IMG/VR virus record: IMGVR_UViG_3300029319_007653
Span: 1-34,355 of that record
Length of the DNA stretch: 34,355 nucleotides
Strand: one strand, 5' to 3'
DNA from: a virus
Positions 31,224-34,355 of this stretch are shown piece by piece. Position 1 is the first letter of the stretch; every line of letters begins with the position of its first letter. The notes beneath the pieces were generated by a model. That model did no database searches. It was not told the DNA's origin and saw only the letters and a program-made list of their open reading frames with translations. Position numbers and translations under genes: made by a program.

Positions 31224-32836
31224 AGCGAAATATCCTTAACCGTTTTCCATCCCTTTGAAAGCCCAGTTTGCACACACAGATCTCTTTCGCTAAAGAATTG
31301 CTGATGTGATACGGCGCTGTTGGTGGAAGTAGCTTTTGAGTCTATACCTAGTTCGTTTCCTAAAATAGAACCATGCATCTCTTTATCAGAAGGGGGGTGT
31401 GGAGGACAATATGTCGGAATGCCGCCATGAATCTTCGCCATGAAAGCAAATTGAATATCTTCACCGTTGTCCCATGTCGTGGGTTTCTCTTGCCACAAAT
31501 ACCTCAGCCACTCTCTTTTGAAGAACCAAGCATGACCAACAAGGTCTACTTCTGTAACTTCAGGGTTCTGAGTGGGCCAACCGCATCGGTCATGTTGTAC
31601 ATAGCGGTTTCCTTTTAAAATGATTCCTGCTGATCCCAATATCCCCTCATGAGTCTTCATGGTGTTCAAGCAGTTTTCATGCCACTTAGATCCGGGGATT
31701 GTATCATCATCATATATGGCTACATATTCTGTGTCTGCTAGCAGAGAAGCTGCGAACCTTCCATAAAATTTCCAGTTAAAATCATTCTTGAATACTCGAT
31801 CAACATCGAGACCAGAAGGATCAAAATTTTCATTATCCTCGTGGTGGTTTATCCACAGCCATATCTGGGCTGGTTTAACGGTTTGATTCCTTAAAGCCGC
31901 TATTTGCATTTCAAGATTGTAAGGGCGTCTATAACAGTTCAAAATTACAGTAATATCGCCTTCTTTTTGATCTTGATTTCTTTCTTGATTAAGACACTCT
32001 ACGATCTTCGAGACAACCAAATCTCTTTGACTATCTACAAAATTTATTAACTCTTCGCCCTTATATTGCTTGAACCATGGCTCGTATGTGCAGCCGTTTA
32101 AGGTATTGGTCGCTAATTTGCATCCAAGCATTCTTGCTTCAAGGATAACGCGACAAAAAGTTTCAAGAGTCTTTGGAAAAAAAACAAACCTTTCATACTT
32201 CGCTAACTCAGCAATGAAAGATTCGTAACTTGTCCTTGGTAAAATGTCGTATTCAAGCCCTTTAGATGTACAATGTTTTATTGCCTCTGGGAGTCCCTTG
32301 ATCGGATTCCTGTCTCCAGAAATAAAAGACTTGTTATTTTTTGTGGTTATGTTTGATCTTATGAAATCAAGTTGCTCTTTTGACCACAACGAGCACCCTA
32401 GATTAACAACATTGTCGATCCCAAGGTTCAACTCTAGAACTTCTTTATGTTTTGATGACTGACAGAAGACAAACTTTGCTGAAGCATAGAAGTCTCGATT
32501 TACAATCTCTTGAGGGGGTGCTTTAAAATTGGTGAACAACGCAGGATTACGATTCACAAGGTACTTGTGGTCATGCTCCATAATAAAATATTCATATTGA
32601 CCAAGTTGAAGGTATTTTCTACAGTTTTCCGGAACGCCTAAGAAATTGGAAACAATAAATTTAAAACCCATCTTACCATAAAGCAAAATGTGCTTGCTCG
32701 TGAACTCTTGGCTCTTGAACTTACACACTTTGTAACCTTTGGATTCTAACTCTGATATTAAAATATCATCACATATTTCTGCTCCGCCGTTTATTTCATT
32801 TACAAAGAAGTCAGAAATAAAAACGATTTTCTTCAT
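31220..32836 (-). CDS. Two-domain glycosyltransferase fusion (GT-B, GT4-like, plus GT-A, GT2-like)
   Basis: The product has 538 residues. Residues 1-285 look like a GT-B enzyme: VFISDFFVNEINGGAEICD, then FISGDRNPIKGLPEA, then LETFCRVILEA with the EX7E pattern. Residues from about 292 form a GT-A domain: ITVILNCYRRPYNLEMQIAAL and YVAIYDDDTIPGSKW with a DDD metal motif near 375, then TWDNGEDIQFAF. Two catalytic domains in one chain suggest successive transfers during glycan assembly. The ATG overlaps the upstream stop by one base (TAATG), with GGAG eight bases before it. Donors are unknown. Confidence 0.8.
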   Translation of the reverse strand: MKKIVFISDFFVNEINGGAEICDDILISELESKGYKVCKFKSQEFTSKHILLYGKMGFKFIVSNFLGVPENCRKYLQLGQYEYFIMEHDHKYLVNRNPALFTNFKAPPQEIVNRDFYASAKFVFCQSSKHKEVLELNLGIDNVVNLGCSLWSKEQLDFIRSNITTKNNKSFISGDRNPIKGLPEAIKHCTSKGLEYDILPRTSYESFIAELAKYERFVFFPKTLETFCRVILEARMLGCKLATNTLNGCTYEPWFKQYKGEELINFVDSQRDLVVSKIVECLNQERNQDQKEGDITVILNCYRRPYNLEMQIAALRNQTVKPAQIWLWINHHEDNENFDPSGLDVDRVFKNDFNWKFYGRFAASLLADTEYVAIYDDDTIPGSKWHENCLNTMKTHEGILGSAGIILKGNRYVQHDRCGWPTQNPEVTEVDLVGHAWFFKREWLRYLWQEKPTTWDNGEDIQFAFMAKIHGGIPTYCPPHPPSDKEMHGSILGNELGIDSKATSTNSAVSHQQFFSERDLCVQTGLSKGWKTVKDISL

Positions 32837-34080
32837 TAATCAAACTCCATCACAGCAGGTTCTTCTTGTTGTTTTGCTAACATTGAGCTATCAAAACCAA
32901 GCACTCCATCTACAAACTTTTTCTCTATTACTTCACGAGAAAATTTGGTCTCTAAAATTGCTTGCAATTCGGTGGCTTTAGACTTGTGAGATTCCCAATT
33001 TTTCAATATATCTCTCAAAGCCATCTTGTAAGAGCCTTGATCAGCATAAGCCCATGAAGCGTCGGGACGAATAACGCCGTTCCATACGGCCTCTGGTTGT
33101 ACTGGTTTTATTTCGTGCTTGACTGCTTTGAAATAATTAACTCCCTCATGAGACAAGAAGTCTAATTGTCCAGACCACGGAACTGTAATAATCGGCAATG
33201 CCTCTCTGGCTGCTTCGAAAAGCGGAAGACCAAACCCTTCACCGTGAGATATATTGATCATACACTTAACTTTATCGTGGTTGTATAGCCAAGTCAATTG
33301 GCCTCTATCCAAATCACCATGCAGTAAGTAAATTTTACATTTACGATCAGAGTATTCCTCAAGCAGTGTCTTCAAAGCAGACATGCTTCGGTTTGCATCG
33401 CCAATGCTATTTCCACCTTGATTTGTTTTTACAACCAAGCCCACTTCTTGATCGTGGAACTCTTCAACAAACCACTTAATGGTGTTATCTATATTTTTTC
33501 TTGGTCCTGCTTGAGAAACAACCAAGAAATTAAAATCAAATTCTGGTTCGAACTTTTCAATTGGGAGCGGGTCTGCTCTGAGAACATGTTCGTGAACAAT
33601 CTCAATTGGTGTTTCCAGTTTGTAATTAACAACCTCTCCAGTTTGGTTGTTGGTGGCTTGCACCATTGTATTCTCATAAGAATCTTTTGAGTGCTTAGAG
33701 GTTACGAGGATTTTGTCTACCTGTTCGTTACCCGCTTGCAACCACTCGCCAGCGACTATACTAGCTTCCATTCCAGCAGTATATCCAATATTAACTGGAC
33801 AAATACGTTTCCATTCATTTGGTATGGTAATCTGAAGTGAAATATCGGGATTTAGTTGTTTGTTTTGTAACAAAACTTGTGTTTCACCGATTCTTTGATC
33901 TAGCCAATCTCTGAATTCAGACTTTTCCCAAATCCAGCCGGTATTACCCCACGTGATGGGTACAACATAAATATCAAACAAATCTTCACGACTACGAAGA
34001 GCACGAAGGGCAAAACGACTCTGTTCGCCGTAGCCTGATTGAGAGAGCACCGGGGCTCTTACAAATATTTTCTTTTTCAC
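32836..34080 (-). CDS. Glycosyltransferase family 4-like (GT-B)
   Basis: The product has 414 residues. VVSQAGPRKNIDNTIKWFVEEF marks the start of the donor-binding domain; the EX7E motif is in SHGEGFGLPLFEAA, followed by LPIITVPWSGQLDFL. The N-terminal domain has APVLSQSGYGEQSRFALRAL, the acceptor-side glycine-rich loop of GT4 enzymes. It probably adds a sugar with retention to a growing glycan. The start is GTG with a strong AGGAGGT five bases... see the separate site; GTGA overlaps the upstream stop. Donor unknown. Confidence 0.82.
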   Translation of the reverse strand: MKKKIFVRAPVLSQSGYGEQSRFALRALRSREDLFDIYVVPITWGNTGWIWEKSEFRDWLDQRIGETQVLLQNKQLNPDISLQITIPNEWKRICPVNIGYTAGMEASIVAGEWLQAGNEQVDKILVTSKHSKDSYENTMVQATNNQTGEVVNYKLETPIEIVHEHVLRADPLPIEKFEPEFDFNFLVVSQAGPRKNIDNTIKWFVEEFHDQEVGLVVKTNQGGNSIGDANRSMSALKTLLEEYSDRKCKIYLLHGDLDRGQLTWLYNHDKVKCMINISHGEGFGLPLFEAAREALPIITVPWSGQLDFLSHEGVNYFKAVKHEIKPVQPEAVWNGVIRPDASWAYADQGSYKMALRDILKNWESHKSKATELQAILETKFSREVIEKKFVDGVLGFDSSMLAKQQEEPAVMEFD

Positions 34081-34355
34081 GCGACCTCCTGAAATACAAT
34101 TCCGTCGTAATTTGCTCTAGTTTCCCATGAACCTTCTTCTTCGTGAAGTTCGGTCATGATATCAACCCATTGTTTGTTAAAAGTCTCAAAGTTATAATTT
34201 TTCATAACATGTTCTCGACCTCTCAAACCAAGTTGTTTTCGTTCCTCTTTGGTCATTACAAACATTTTTTCCAAAGCAGAGACAACTTGGCTTTCGCTCA
34301 ATCGGTCTTCATATATATAAGGGACATCTTGCGACCCGATCACCGCCTTTGATTC
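34077..34355 (-). CDS. C-terminal end of a glycosyltransferase (partial, N-terminus outside window)
   Basis: The frame is open to the right edge, giving about 92 residues that start ESKAVIGSQDVPYIYED; a GTG at 34343 is internal to the open frame and need not be a start. LSESQVVSALEKM, ERKQLGLRGREHVMKNYNF and FNKQWVDIMTEL are typical of the last helices of GT4-type glycosyltransferases. The missing N-terminal part lies beyond the window. It overlaps the next gene by GTGA, extending the glycan operon to the right. Confidence 0.65.
   Translation of the reverse strand, partial: ESKAVIGSQDVPYIYEDRLSESQVVSALEKMFVMTKEERKQLGLRGREHVMKNYNFETFNKQWVDIMTELHEEEGSWETRANYDGIVFQEVA
34084..34090 (-). promoter_or_regulatory. 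Strong Shine-Dalgarno of the GTG-started gene at 34080
   Basis: AGGAGGT three bases before the GTG at 34080 (spacer CGC), within the end of the upstream gene. It supports GTG as the start. Confidence 0.75.

Noticed and set aside
1-34355. Reading the region as a bacterial O-antigen locus or a prophage remnant.
   Set aside because: The gp25, gp6, gp5-like and gp55-like genes are all intact, on one strand and continuous with the sugar genes by overlaps; no bacterial housekeeping gene, integrase or attachment site is seen.

Overview
The window looks like part of the genome of a tailed phage with a T4-type contractile tail, probably an aquatic or marine myovirus. It is a gene-dense stretch of about 34 kb with moderately low G+C by eye, and every supported gene lies on the minus strand, so transcription runs from high to low coordinates. 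Three things point to this: a gp25-like and a gp6-like baseplate wedge protein beside a lysozyme-bearing, gp5-like hub protein; a gp55-like sigma factor for late transcription; and genes joined by ATGA, TAATG or GTGA overlaps with almost no intergenic DNA. Host and exact lineage cannot be read from the sequence alone. No stretch longer than about 70 bases lacks a gene, and I saw no tRNA, IS element, CRISPR array or clear terminator.

Region 1 (1-16974, read right to left) is the virion and late-expression block. It starts with small conserved proteins, an FmdB-type zinc ribbon and the late sigma factor. A short helical protein follows, then the OB-fold plus lysozyme hub protein, a separate spike-like protein and a 2561-residue structural protein with a peptidoglycan-binding domain. 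The gp25-like and gp6-like wedge proteins come next, then two probable exposed virion proteins: one with a DNRLRE-like domain, and one with a LamG-like jellyroll that runs off the left edge.

Region 2 (16976-34355) is a 17-kb carbohydrate island of about 20 genes. It encodes nucleotide-sugar enzymes: an RmlB-like 4,6-dehydratase, three other SDR enzymes, an RmlC-like epimerase, a cupin, a UDP-GlcNAc 2-epimerase, two DegT-fold proteins, a split pyruvate-dehydrogenase-E1-like ThDP enzyme, an HldE-like kinase and nucleotidyltransferase, and a HAD phosphatase. It also encodes modifying enzymes (a SAM methyltransferase and a GNAT acetyltransferase) and at least five glycosyltransferase-like proteins. 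An Mpo1/DUF962-like membrane protein sits in the middle. A perfect consensus sigma-70 promoter (TTGACA, 17 bases, TATAAT) lies in the only sizeable gap, at 29005-29033, and could drive everything to its left.

The most interesting part is the module at 21329-25064. A DegT-fold protein has histidine (H187) where aminotransferases have the PLP lysine, as in ColD and E1 sugar 3-dehydratases. It is followed upstream by two very short ThDP-enzyme subunits, an RmlC-like epimerase and two paralogous Fcl-like SDRs. With the 4,6-dehydratase at 16976, this has the logic of a pathway for a 3,6-dideoxy sugar carrying a two-carbon branch (yersiniose-like), encoded by a phage. The product could decorate the virion or remodel host surface glycan. 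The pathway and its product are inference; the residues and gene order are seen directly.
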